Assembly: GCA_947631845.1 (NCBI GenBank) | Contig: CANRMY010000001.1 | Location: forward strand, 60,278-124,277 | From: an uncultured Oscillospiraceae bacterium | GTDB taxonomy: Bacteria > Bacillota > Clostridia > Oscillospirales > Oscillospiraceae | Length of the DNA: 64,000 nucleotides | Direction: 5' to 3' | Shown here: in pieces, positions 13,777 to 21,552 of the stretch | Numbering within the stretch: the stretch's first letter is position 1 | Layout of the letters: the number at the start of each line of letters is the position of its first letter | Notes under the pieces: generated by a model | What the model was told of the DNA's origin: nothing | Database searches by the model: none | What the model saw: only the letters and a program-made list of their open reading frames with translations | Program-made: the position numbers and the translations under genes

Positions 13777-15123
13777 ATGGACGATTTAAAAGAAAAAACT
13801 TCAAAAGTGTTGGGCGGCACCAAAGGCGCGCATACGGCAAAGAAGAATCCCGCTAAGCAAAAGAAAACGAAGCGGGTACTGATTTGCCTTATTTGTGTTG
13901 TCGTTGTGCTGGCCGCCGGTTATCTGACCGCGGTATATTCCAACATCCCCTTCATCGCCAATCTGCGGACGCTCTACATCGAGACCGCCATGAACACCCT
14001 GCATCACCAGTGGCTGGCCACCGCCTTTATCCCCGGCGATGTCATCGACAAGGTCATGGCCGATATCCAGGAGGAGATGGATAAAAACAAAATCGATCAG
14101 AGCGATCTGCCCCCCGGGCCGCCGGACACCACCGCTCCAACACAGCCGGTCGGGCCCGACACGGCGGATACGACGGATACGACGCCCCAAACAGAGCCCC
14201 CTCCCCCGCCGCCTCCCACGCCTCTGGAGCTGCTTACAGCCATGTTCCCGCAGATCGACACGTCCACCCTCCCCGCGGATCTGCCCCTTGAGAACATCCA
14301 GCGCAAGGATATAGCCTCCCTGGGGATCAAGACCACCGCCGGCGACACCGTATGGGCCATCGACATGCCCAATCAGATCCTCATCATGGAGGTCAAGGGC
14401 GACAATTATGTGGGTAAGCTGGCGCTCTGCAAAGGCAGCTCCCGCACCATTCTCGGCAAGGATACCAGGTTCTCCAGCCGCGGCGAAACGGTGGTGGAGT
14501 TCTGCGAGGACTACGACGCCATTCTGGGCATCAACGCCGGCGGCTTTGAGGACGAGGACGGCAAAGGCCGCGGCACAGTGGCTGTAGGACTTGTAAAATC
14601 CCAAGGGGAGCTTGTCAGCAAGGCCACCAAGAAGTCACCGTTTCAGATCGCCGGGTTCGACCAGGATGACAACTTCCGTGTGGGCACCGAGGTGGACGTG
14701 GAATCCCTTCGCGACGGGATGCAGTTCTTCCCTGTTCTCGTGGCCAATGGTGAAAAGCGCGTTGGCAAGGGCTCCAGCGGTATGGGCATCCAACCCCGTT
14801 CCTGCATCGGTCAAACCTCCACCAAGGACACCTTGATGCTGATCATCGACGGCCGTCAGCCCGGATACAGCATCGGCACCACCGTTTCCGAGTGCGCCGA
14901 TATCCTCCTGCGCTATGACTGCTTCACCGCCATGACGAATGACGGCGGCTCCAGCGCCATCATGGTCTACGACGGCGAGCCCATCACCAAGAACAGCGCC
15001 CACAACATGCCCACCGGCAGATACTTCCCCTGCGGCTGGGTGGTCCTGAAGCCCTCCGGCGGCGCCGTTGAGGACACAACGGCAGCTGATCCCACCGGTT
15101 CCGATACCTCCACAGCCAATTAA
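13777..15123 (+). CDS. Phosphodiester glycosidase family protein (NAGPA-type), membrane-anchored
   Basis: 448-residue extracytoplasmic protein. A basic N-terminus and one transmembrane helix (about 34-56) are followed by a Pro/Thr/Asp-rich linker with a PPPPPPP run (about 125-160). A C-terminal domain resembles NAGPA/PF09992 exopolysaccharide-type proteins: INAGGFEDEDGKG, SGMGIQPRSCIGQT, DGRQPGYSIGTTVSECADIL and TNDGGSSAIMVYDG are the conserved blocks. The family cleaves sugar phosphodiesters, so a role in cell-wall polymer or exopolysaccharide turnover is inferred. The start at ATG 13777 follows AAGGA; the frame is open further upstream but without an SD. Confidence 0.85.
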   Translation: MDDLKEKTSKVLGGTKGAHTAKKNPAKQKKTKRVLICLICVVVVLAAGYLTAVYSNIPFIANLRTLYIETAMNTLHHQWLATAFIPGDVIDKVMADIQEEMDKNKIDQSDLPPGPPDTTAPTQPVGPDTADTTDTTPQTEPPPPPPPTPLELLTAMFPQIDTSTLPADLPLENIQRKDIASLGIKTTAGDTVWAIDMPNQILIMEVKGDNYVGKLALCKGSSRTILGKDTRFSSRGETVVEFCEDYDAILGINAGGFEDEDGKGRGTVAVGLVKSQGELVSKATKKSPFQIAGFDQDDNFRVGTEVDVESLRDGMQFFPVLVANGEKRVGKGSSGMGIQPRSCIGQTSTKDTLMLIIDGRQPGYSIGTTVSECADILLRYDCFTAMTNDGGSSAIMVYDGEPITKNSAHNMPTGRYFPCGWVVLKPSGGAVEDTTAADPTGSDTSTAN

Positions 15124-15133
15124 ACAGTCATTC

Positions 15134-15166
15134 GAAAACGCTCCGGGCAAACGCCGGGGCGTTTTC
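15134..15166 (+). terminator. Intrinsic terminator after the NAGPA-like gene
   Basis: GAAAACG (15134-15140) pairs with CGTTTTC (15160-15166) and CCGG with CCGG inside. The hairpin ends in a short T-run, 11 bp after the stop. Confidence 0.75.
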
Positions 15167-15242
15167 TATGCGATATGGCCGGAAATTTTGTAAAAAAATT
15201 CATTAACCGTCTTAACCGACGGTAGATTTCTACACATTTGGG

Positions 15243-15251
15243 TGGTATAAT
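15243..15251 (+). promoter_or_regulatory. Extended -10 element before the small membrane protein
   Basis: TGGTATAAT, an extended -10 with a perfect hexamer at 15246-15251, 60 bp before the ATG. No convincing -35 is visible. Confidence 0.45.
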
Positions 15252-15310
15252 GTTAAATGTCGAGTGGGTGACCATTTGACAAATCGCAATTTGTATGAGA
15301 GGAAAAACAA

Positions 15311-15508
15311 ATGAATAAGAAATCTTATTGGTTAAGTATTAGTGCGTTCGTGTTAATGCTACTATGGACTATTTATTATTATGCAATGCAGTACACAGGC
15401 GGTTTTGCAGACTTGAAGGATACCATCATTTGTGGAACTGTAGGTTTGATATGTGTAATATTTATTGTGATAAGGACGATTAACTTTTTAAAAAGGAAAA
15501 AGCCGTGA
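15311..15508 (+). CDS. Small two-helix membrane protein (unknown)
   Basis: 65-residue protein with two transmembrane helices (WLSISAFVLMLLWTIYYY and IICGTVGLICVIFIVI) and a basic tail. I do not recognise a family. Base composition is clearly AT-richer than its neighbours, which suggests recent acquisition. AGAGGAAAAAC precedes the ATG, and an extended -10 promoter and a strong terminator bracket it, so it appears to be a self-contained transcription unit. Confidence 0.65.
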   Translation: MNKKSYWLSISAFVLMLLWTIYYYAMQYTGGFADLKDTIICGTVGLICVIFIVIRTINFLKRKKP

Positions 15509-15573
15509 TTTTCGCGGTTGTTGAGAAGTTGCAAAACCCCTTATCGTCCCACCCGTTAAAACGGAATAACAAA

Positions 15574-15618
15574 AAAGACCGTTGACACGCCGGTTTCCCG
15601 GAAACGTCAACGGTCTTT
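15574..15618. terminator. Strong bidirectional terminator
   Basis: AAAGACCGTTGAC (15574-15586) pairs perfectly with GTCAACGGTCTTT (15606-15618), and an inner GTTTC/GAAAC stem caps the hairpin. A-tracts and T-tracts flank it on both sides between convergent genes. Confidence 0.88.
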
Positions 15619-15659
15619 ATACAGGCGGAGGCATTTATGCCGTGTTTGATCGTCTCAAC

Positions 15660-17552
15660 CTATTTCCACAGGTCTTCCTCCATCGTGGCGTTGGGGAAAA
15701 GGCGCTCCAGGGTCTCCAGGGTCGTAGTGGATTCAGGCATCACCCAGATGCTGATGAAAGGCGAATATGTTGAATATGTTTCCGTATACGGGATATAGAA
15801 GCTGTAGCTGGAGGAATCTTCAGTTCCTAAGATGAGCTCATCGGAACAGTAGAATCTCAACATTCTGGTGCAGTCCTCCCGTTCCAGCTTGTTCTCAAAA
15901 TCGACAACGCCGATCCGACCGGCAAAGAAGTCGCTCTTTACCGCGTCCAGAAGCTCCAGGGCGTCGCTGCCGAAGAAATACGCCGCTTTGCTGGTCTCGC
16001 CGGGAGCCATATAGCCGAGTTCAAAATCGTCCTCATTGTTATAGCCGTCAAAATTCTCATAGGCGTAGTCCACCTCCCGGAGCATGGCGCCGGCGGCCAG
16101 CTGGCGCTCCAATTGGGCAAAGCCGTAGATCTCCCAGTAGAGCTCCCGGTTGCTTATGATATCCCGCAACGCGTTGGCGGTGGTACCGGGGATATCCGCT
16201 TCGGGCATGACGAAGGAGTATGTATATTGGCGGGCATGATCCCCCGTCTTTGTATGGTAGATGACCTCGATGTTTATACTGCCCTCTTTACTGTAATCCC
16301 CCGCCGCGGGAAGTTCGCCGTTGCCGTAGGCGATGGCGTTTTTATGGATCGTGATGATGTCCTGGATCGTGCGCGGATCCGTGGCGGTAAAGCGCCCGTC
16401 GTTTCCGGAGCTCCACCCCACATTGGCATAGAATTGGAGAACGTCCACGCTCTTTACATCCTCCACGTCGGGGATCCAGGACTCAAAGCCCACGAGATCG
16501 AAGGTGATGCAGGCCATAGCGGCCGCCATAACAGCGGTCACCGCCAGAACGCCCTTCCACTTTTTGAAGACCCGGAAGGTCTTATCCAGGAGCATCTGGG
16601 CGGCGAAACAGCCCAGTACCGTCCAGATGACCACCATGACGGGCAGGGTTCCCTCCCCGATGATCTCCGAGGTCACATAGCCCAGGAACAGTCCGGAACA
16701 GACGGCGACGCCGTATTTGAAAACAGGCCGCACAAAGCGGTAGGACACCACGTCCCCGGCGGACTCCAGCTTGCGGTGCTTGTAGAGGAAAAACGCGCAC
16801 ACCAGGAGCAACACGGCCACGGCGCAGTAGACCAGCAGAACTTCCTCGTTCACGCCCAACGTTTTCCCTAATTTGTCATCGTACTGAAGGCGTACATTGG
16901 AAAGGGGCGACACGGGCGTAAACCACTCCACAAGGCTGTCCACGGTATTTCCAAAGCCCGCGAAGCCCCAGAAGGTACGCTCCACCACGACGTTGATCAG
17001 TTCATAGAGCATGTACGTAAGGCAGTTCAGAATGACATAAAAGGCCGGCAGGGCCAGGATATGGCCGGTGAACACGCCGCAGAGGAACGCGAAGGTGTAG
17101 AAGAAGAACATCATGCCCATGCCTATGCCCAGCCAGGCGAGGCACGGCAGTACCGGAGCGGCGCCCCAGGCGAAGCCGATCACAGCCATGAACACCGCCA
17201 CGGCGATCTGGGGAAGGGCCACGAAGGCGAAGCCGGAGAGGTACTGGGTCAGGAAGATGCCCTCGCGGCGCACAGGGAGCGTCCCGTAGAAGTTGGCCGA
17301 CCGTGAGGCGTACAGGTGGCTCAGCACCGCCATGGCGGCAAAGAGGCCGTAGAACAGGGCAAACCAGATGTGGGCGCTGGTAGAACCTGACACACCGTAA
17401 TAAAAGCTTTTCACCGAGCCATTGAACGAGGCCAGAGCGTTGATGGGCAGGATAAACATCCAGATGACCAGGTAGCTTGCCCAGATGGGCCAGAACCGGG
17501 TGAAATTTTTCTTAAAGAGCGTCCAATCAAAGTACAATGTCCCGGACCGCAT
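15660..17552 (-). CDS. ABC transporter permease (ABC-2 type)
   Basis: 630-residue membrane protein with ~6 N-terminal helices (ASYLVIWMFILPINALASF onward), a second hydrophobic set around 240-350, and a ~280-residue extracytoplasmic C-terminal region (VDVLQFYANVGW to LFPNATMEEDLWK). It belongs to bacteriocin/antibiotic-type ABC exporters with a YtrC/D-like layout. It is paired with the ATPase at 17527-18429, whose end it overlaps by 26 bp. ATG 17552 is chosen because GGAGG lies 8 nt upstream; an in-frame GTG at 17561 overlaps the SD. Confidence 0.82.
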   Translation of the reverse strand: MRSGTLYFDWTLFKKNFTRFWPIWASYLVIWMFILPINALASFNGSVKSFYYGVSGSTSAHIWFALFYGLFAAMAVLSHLYASRSANFYGTLPVRREGIFLTQYLSGFAFVALPQIAVAVFMAVIGFAWGAAPVLPCLAWLGIGMGMMFFFYTFAFLCGVFTGHILALPAFYVILNCLTYMLYELINVVVERTFWGFAGFGNTVDSLVEWFTPVSPLSNVRLQYDDKLGKTLGVNEEVLLVYCAVAVLLLVCAFFLYKHRKLESAGDVVSYRFVRPVFKYGVAVCSGLFLGYVTSEIIGEGTLPVMVVIWTVLGCFAAQMLLDKTFRVFKKWKGVLAVTAVMAAAMACITFDLVGFESWIPDVEDVKSVDVLQFYANVGWSSGNDGRFTATDPRTIQDIITIHKNAIAYGNGELPAAGDYSKEGSINIEVIYHTKTGDHARQYTYSFVMPEADIPGTTANALRDIISNRELYWEIYGFAQLERQLAAGAMLREVDYAYENFDGYNNEDDFELGYMAPGETSKAAYFFGSDALELLDAVKSDFFAGRIGVVDFENKLEREDCTRMLRFYCSDELILGTEDSSSYSFYIPYTETYSTYSPFISIWVMPESTTTLETLERLFPNATMEEDLWK

Positions 17553-18429
17553 AGTCCTCACCTCCCATTTCGTAAATAAAAATCTCCTCTAAGGTCAGCG
17601 GCAGGGCCTCCATGAACAGCGGCTCATAGGCGGCGAACCGGGCCTGCGTCTCCTCCACGTTCCCCCGGACGATGTAGGTGTAGATGCGCCCCAGGTTGGA
17701 GGTGTGGAGGATCTTGATGTCCTCCGGAAGGGCCGGGGGCTGATAGGAGTTGAAGGCGATCTGGAGCTTGACGATGCCGCCCTGGAGCTCCGAAAGCGAC
17801 CGCTCCAGCGCCACCTTCCCGTGACTCAGGATGCCCACATGGTCGCACACGTCCTCCAGCTCCCGCAGGTTGTGGGAGGACACCAGCACCGTGGTGCCGT
17901 ACTCGGAGACATCGCCCATGAGGATGGACCAGACCTGCCGGCGCATCACCGGATCCAGGCCGTCCACCGGCTCGTCCAGCAGGAGATAGTCGGGCCGGCA
18001 GGAGAGCGCCAGCCAGAAGGCCGACTGCTTCTGCATCCCCTTGGAGAGCCGCCGGATGGGCCGGCGCTCGTTCACCTCGGGAAAAGCCTCTCTCAGGCGG
18101 TCGTAGCGTCCTACATCGAATTTGGGGTACAGGCCCTGATAGAATTTCATCATATCCCGCGTGGTGGCGGAGCCGAAATAGTAGACCTCGTCGGGGATCA
18201 CCGCGATCCTGCGCTTGACGGCGGGATTTTCATAGATAGGCGCGCCCTCCAGGGTGATCTCGCCGGAATCCTGCCGGTACGCGCCGGACAGGTGCCGCAA
18301 GATGGTGGACTTCCCCGCCCCGTTGGGCCCCACAAGGCCGTAGATGGCGCCTTTGGGGACCGTCATGGTCAGCCCGTCCAGGGCGTGGAAGCCGTCAAAG
18401 CTCTTGACCACATTTTTGACCTCGATCAT
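17527..18429 (-). CDS. ABC transporter ATP-binding protein (YtrB-like)
   Basis: 300-residue nucleotide-binding subunit. Walker A is GLVGPNGAGKST (about 32-43), the signature region is RRLSKGMQKQSAFWLALSC, Walker B is YLLLDEPVDGLD and the switch His lies in VLVSSHNLRELEDVCDH. The C-terminal ~80 residues resemble the extension of BcrA/YtrB exporters. It overlaps the GntR gene by 4 bp and the permease by 26 bp, forming a regulator-ATPase-permease operon. The substrate is unknown; in Bacillus the YtrA-type operon responds to cell-wall antibiotics. Confidence 0.93.
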   Translation of the reverse strand: MIEVKNVVKSFDGFHALDGLTMTVPKGAIYGLVGPNGAGKSTILRHLSGAYRQDSGEITLEGAPIYENPAVKRRIAVIPDEVYYFGSATTRDMMKFYQGLYPKFDVGRYDRLREAFPEVNERRPIRRLSKGMQKQSAFWLALSCRPDYLLLDEPVDGLDPVMRRQVWSILMGDVSEYGTTVLVSSHNLRELEDVCDHVGILSHGKVALERSLSELQGGIVKLQIAFNSYQPPALPEDIKILHTSNLGRIYTYIVRGNVEETQARFAAYEPLFMEALPLTLEEIFIYEMGGEDYAVRDIVL

Positions 18430-18794
18430 TGTTCCTCCTCCTCTCTCCTGGCGAACCGCGCCGCCAGCTCCTCGGGCTTCACGCCCAGAAACGAAAGCTC
18501 CTGCACGATGGCGTCCAGCTTGGAAAACAGCTCCCGCCGCCGGTCCTCCCGCACGTCCGTGGGGAGAGCCGCAAAGCTCCCCTTCCCCGCCACCGTGTAG
18601 GCGTACCCCTCCTGCTCCAGCGCCTCATAGGCCCTCTGGATGGTGTTGGGGTTGATGGCCAGCGACCCGGACAGGGACCGCACCGAGGGCAGCTTGTCCC
18701 CCGCCGGGATGACGCCCGTGATGATAAGCTTCCGCAAGCCGTCCCGCACCTGCTCGTAGATGGGCCGGCCGTCCCGGAAATTCAACTGCAACAT
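18426..18794 (-). CDS. GntR-family transcriptional regulator (YtrA subfamily)
   Basis: 122-residue repressor with an N-terminal winged helix-turn-helix: RPIYEQVRDGLRKLIITGVI, KLPSVRSLSGSLAINPNTIQ, RAYEALEQEGYAYTVAGKGSF. A short helical C-terminus replaces the large effector domain, typical of the YtrA subfamily, whose members sit at the head of ABC-transporter operons. The operator-like dyad just upstream (18814-18845) suggests autoregulation. The stop overlaps the ATPase start. Confidence 0.93.
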   Translation of the reverse strand: MLQLNFRDGRPIYEQVRDGLRKLIITGVIPAGDKLPSVRSLSGSLAINPNTIQRAYEALEQEGYAYTVAGKGSFAALPTDVREDRRRELFSKLDAIVQELSFLGVKPEELAARFARREEEEQ

Positions 18795-18813
18795 TCGACC
18801 ACCCCTTTCACAG

Positions 18814-18876
18814 CTGTATTAACTGTACCAACAGTTTTAATACAGTTATATTAGCACGACCTCCGAAAAATGTCAA
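18814..18876 (-). promoter_or_regulatory. Promoter and dyad operator of the GntR-ABC operon
   Basis: Minus-strand TTGACA (18876-18871), a 17 bp spacer and TAATAT (18853-18848). A dyad immediately downstream has arms CTGTATTAACTGT (18814-18826) and ACAGTT-TT-AATACAG (18831-18845), identical apart from a 2-nt insertion. The position over the +1 region fits repression by the first gene product. Confidence 0.78.
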
Positions 18877-18930
18877 CAAAAAAGAGGGACATTAATAAAA
18901 TGTTAATATCCCCCTCTATTCAGTATTCTG

Positions 18931-19122
18931 TCACTCCCAGAAAAGCTCATCCAGTGTCTTGCCCAGCTCCTTGCAGATGGCGATGCACAGATTGATGGTG
19001 GGGTTGTAGTCCCCCTTCTCGATGGCGTTGATGGTCTGGCGGGTCACGCCCACCCGGTCAGCCAGGGCCTGCTGGGAGAGGTCCAGGGCGGCGCGGGCGG
19101 ATTTAAGGCGGAGATTTTTCAT
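18931..19122 (-). CDS. XRE-family HTH regulator (small, YozG/Cro type)
   Basis: 63-residue DNA-binding protein from ATG 19122 (MKNLRLKSARAALDLSQQAL). The helix-turn-helix is LSQQALADRVGVTRQTINAIEKGDYNPTI in two adjoining helices. The ATG overlaps the stop of the membrane-protein gene (ATGA), so expression is coupled to it. This pairing of a small Cro-like regulator with a membrane protein is common in Firmicutes, but its function is usually unknown. A TTATCaGATAA palindrome in the shared promoter is a candidate binding site. Confidence 0.9.
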   Translation of the reverse strand: MKNLRLKSARAALDLSQQALADRVGVTRQTINAIEKGDYNPTINLCIAICKELGKTLDELFWE

Positions 19123-19640
19123 TCCCGGTTTCTCCAATCCAGAAGGAGCTTCACCAGAAGGCTCACGAACACCGCAAGGCTCGCCGCGCCCAGTGCGAAA
19201 TGCGCCCAGCAGGGGCCCAGGCGGCCCTCGGTCAGAACGCCGGACTCCCCCAGCTTCTCAAATCCCCGGGTCAGGCAGACCGCGGATAGGAGGCCGGAGC
19301 TGACGGCGCAGACCGGGGCGCTGCCCTTGAGGGAGACGTAGGCGTCATGGATCACGCAGTACACCGCCATCACCGCCACACCGGGGCTCAAAATGAAAAC
19401 CGCCGCCTGCCCCGGGATGAGAACCCCCTCCCGCAGAGTGTCCAGCACCAGCACCCCAAAGCCCGCGGCCGCCATGGTGTAGAAGCCCCACATATAGGCC
19501 CTGCCCTGGGCCCGGAGCTGGCGCTCGTCAAATTGTCCGTTGCCCACCTTGCTCTTGTGATCATAGGACCCGTAAAGGATCAGCGCCGTAAACCCGCCCA
19601 CCAGCGCCAGCAGGATCAGTGGAATGGTCAGACCGGTCAT
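19119..19640 (-). CDS. Multi-pass membrane protein paired with an XRE regulator
   Basis: 173 residues with about five transmembrane helices (LTIPLILLALVGGFTALILY, YMWGFYTMAAAGFGVLVLD, AAVFILSPGVAVMAVYCVI and two more). A conserved-looking cytoplasmic FDERQLRAQGRAY segment follows the first helix and is often seen in membrane partners of small XRE regulators. I cannot assign a function. ATG 19640 is chosen because AAAGGGGTG precedes it; upstream Met codons lie in the promoter. Confidence 0.78.
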   Translation of the reverse strand: MTGLTIPLILLALVGGFTALILYGSYDHKSKVGNGQFDERQLRAQGRAYMWGFYTMAAAGFGVLVLDTLREGVLIPGQAAVFILSPGVAVMAVYCVIHDAYVSLKGSAPVCAVSSGLLSAVCLTRGFEKLGESGVLTEGRLGPCWAHFALGAASLAVFVSLLVKLLLDWRNRE

Positions 19641-19665
19641 AAAAACACCCCTTTCTGTATTTTCC

Positions 19666-19694
19666 ATTGTAATTCTTATCAGATAATTTGTCAA
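19666..19694 (-). promoter_or_regulatory. Promoter of the membrane protein/XRE pair with spacer palindrome
   Basis: Minus-strand TTGACA (19694-19689), 17 bp, TACAAT (19671-19666). The spacer contains TTATCaGATAA (19676-19686), a 5-1-5 palindrome that could be the operator of the XRE protein. Confidence 0.72.
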
Positions 19695-19710
19695 GTATAT
19701 TTTACGATTT

Positions 19711-19749
19711 GTCATAAAAAATATTCCCCCGCCGGTTTGGCGGGGGAAT
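19711..19749 (-). terminator. Intrinsic terminator of the hyd operon
   Basis: On the minus strand ATTCCCCCGCC (19749-19739) pairs perfectly with GGCGGGGGAAT (19733-19723), followed by ATTTTTT. It lies 18 bp past the hydA stop. Confidence 0.9.
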
Positions 19750-19767
19750 AAATCAAAGGGTTGATTC

Positions 19768-21534
19768 TCAGTTGAAGCGCTTGCGGGCCGCGTAGGAGGT
19801 GTGGAGAAGCTCATGGGCGCGGTGTCCGCAGGGCTCGCCCAGATAATCTGCGTAGAGCTGCTGGATCTGGGTGTTGTTGTGGGACTGGCGGACGGTCTGG
19901 CGCTCGTCCTCGGTGTAGAGGGCGGCGGAGCGCTTGGCCTTGTAGGTGTCCAGGATGTCGATGTCCTCGTTGGGCAGGAAGCAGGGCTTTACATAGGGCT
20001 GGCCGCCGCCGGCCACGCAACCGCCGGGGCATCCCATGATCTCGATGAAGGTGTACTTGCTGGTGCCGGCGCGAACCTCGTCCATCAGAACCTTGGCGTT
20101 CTTCATGCCGTGGGCCACGGCCACGTTGACGGTGGTGCCGTCGATATCGATGGCGGCCTCCTTGATGCCCTCCAGGCCGCGCACCTGCTCGAACTTCACA
20201 AGCTCATGCTCCTTGCCCGTGAGGATGTGGTAAGCGGTGCGCAGAGCGGCCTCCATGACGCCGCCGGTGACGCCGAAGATGACGCCGGCGCCGGTGTACT
20301 CGCCCAGGAGGTCCTGGTCAAACTCCTCGTCGGGAAGCTTCGTGAAGTTGATACCGCTGCGGCGGATGAGGTCGCCCAGCTCGCGGGTGGTGAGCACGCA
20401 GTCCACATCGGGAAGGCCATCGGCGTTCTTCAGCTGGTCGCGCTCCTTCTCGAATTTCTTGGCGGTGCAGGGCATGATGGAGACGACGAAGATGTTCTTG
20501 GGATTCAGGCCGTTCTTCTCGGCAAAGTAGGACTTCACAATGGCGCCGAACATCTCGTGGGGGGACTTGCAGGAGGACAGGTGATCCAGCTGATCTCCGT
20601 AATAGTACTCGGCGTAGTTGACCCAGCCGGGCGAGCAGGAGGTGATCATGGGCAGGACGCCGCCGTTCTTAATGCGGCCCACCAGCTCGTTGGCCTCCTC
20701 CATGATGGTCAGGTCCGCGCCAAAGTTGGTGTCGTAGACCTTATCGAAGCCCAGACGCTTCAGGGCGGCCACCATCTTGCCGGTGACGGGCGTGCCGATC
20801 TTCATGCCGAACTCCTCGCCCAAAGCGGCGCGGACGGCCGGAGCGGTCTGGACCACGATGTACTTGCCAGCCTTTTTGGCCTCGTCGATCTTCCAGATCT
20901 CGCTCTTCTCCAGAAGGGCACCGGTGGGGCAGACGCTGACGCACTGGCCGCACAGGATGCAGGGGGAATCCATAAAGCTGCGGTTCTCGGCGGGGCCAAC
21001 GATGGTATTAAAGCCCCGGTTCTCATAGCCCAGGACGGAGAGGCCGTGGGCGTTCTGGCACCTGGCGATGCAGCGGCCGCAGAGGATGCACTTGGAGGTA
21101 TCGCGGATGATGCTGGGGCTCAGCTCGTCCACGGTGACGGGGGTACGCGCGCCTTCCTTGTTGATGACGCGGGCGCCGGTCATCTGAGCGACGCGCAAAA
21201 GCTCGCAGGAGCCGTTCTTGCCGCACTCCTGGCACCAGGCGGAGTGATTGGAGAGCAGAAGCTCCACGCTGGTACGGCGGGCCTGGACGGCCTTGGGCGA
21301 AGAGATGGTGATCTCCATGCCCTCGCTGACGGGGTAGACACAGGAGGCCACGAGGCCCCTGGCGCCGGTGGCCTCCACCAGGCAGACGCGGCAGGAACCC
21401 TGATTGCACTCGCCGTGGTTGAAAGCGCAGAGGGACGGGATGTCATAGCCGCAGCGCTTGGCGGCCTCCAGGATGGTGAGGCCGGCCTCGACCTGGTAGG
21501 GATGTCCCTCGATCTTGATATTCACTAATGACAT
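19768..21534 (-). CDS. hydA: [FeFe] hydrogenase catalytic subunit HydA (HndD-like)
   Basis: 588-residue catalytic subunit of a soluble trimeric, probably electron-bifurcating hydrogenase. In order: N-terminal [2Fe-2S] domain (CAFNHGECNQGSCRVC), His-ligated [4Fe-4S] (HSAWCQECGKNGSC), two ferredoxin-type clusters (CILCGRCIARC, CILCGQCVSVC), then the H-cluster domain with TSCSPGWVNYAE (Cys300), MPCTAKKFE (Cys356) and GCPGGCVAGGGQP (Cys502, Cys506). The first motif has Ser301 where the common form has a second Cys. It is the last gene of hydC-hydB-hydA. Confidence 0.96.
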   Translation of the reverse strand: MSLVNIKIEGHPYQVEAGLTILEAAKRCGYDIPSLCAFNHGECNQGSCRVCLVEATGARGLVASCVYPVSEGMEITISSPKAVQARRTSVELLLSNHSAWCQECGKNGSCELLRVAQMTGARVINKEGARTPVTVDELSPSIIRDTSKCILCGRCIARCQNAHGLSVLGYENRGFNTIVGPAENRSFMDSPCILCGQCVSVCPTGALLEKSEIWKIDEAKKAGKYIVVQTAPAVRAALGEEFGMKIGTPVTGKMVAALKRLGFDKVYDTNFGADLTIMEEANELVGRIKNGGVLPMITSCSPGWVNYAEYYYGDQLDHLSSCKSPHEMFGAIVKSYFAEKNGLNPKNIFVVSIMPCTAKKFEKERDQLKNADGLPDVDCVLTTRELGDLIRRSGINFTKLPDEEFDQDLLGEYTGAGVIFGVTGGVMEAALRTAYHILTGKEHELVKFEQVRGLEGIKEAAIDIDGTTVNVAVAHGMKNAKVLMDEVRAGTSKYTFIEIMGCPGGCVAGGGQPYVKPCFLPNEDIDILDTYKAKRSAALYTEDERQTVRQSHNNTQIQQLYADYLGEPCGHRAHELLHTSYAARKRFN

Positions 21535-21552
21535 TTCTCGGTTCCTCCCCTA

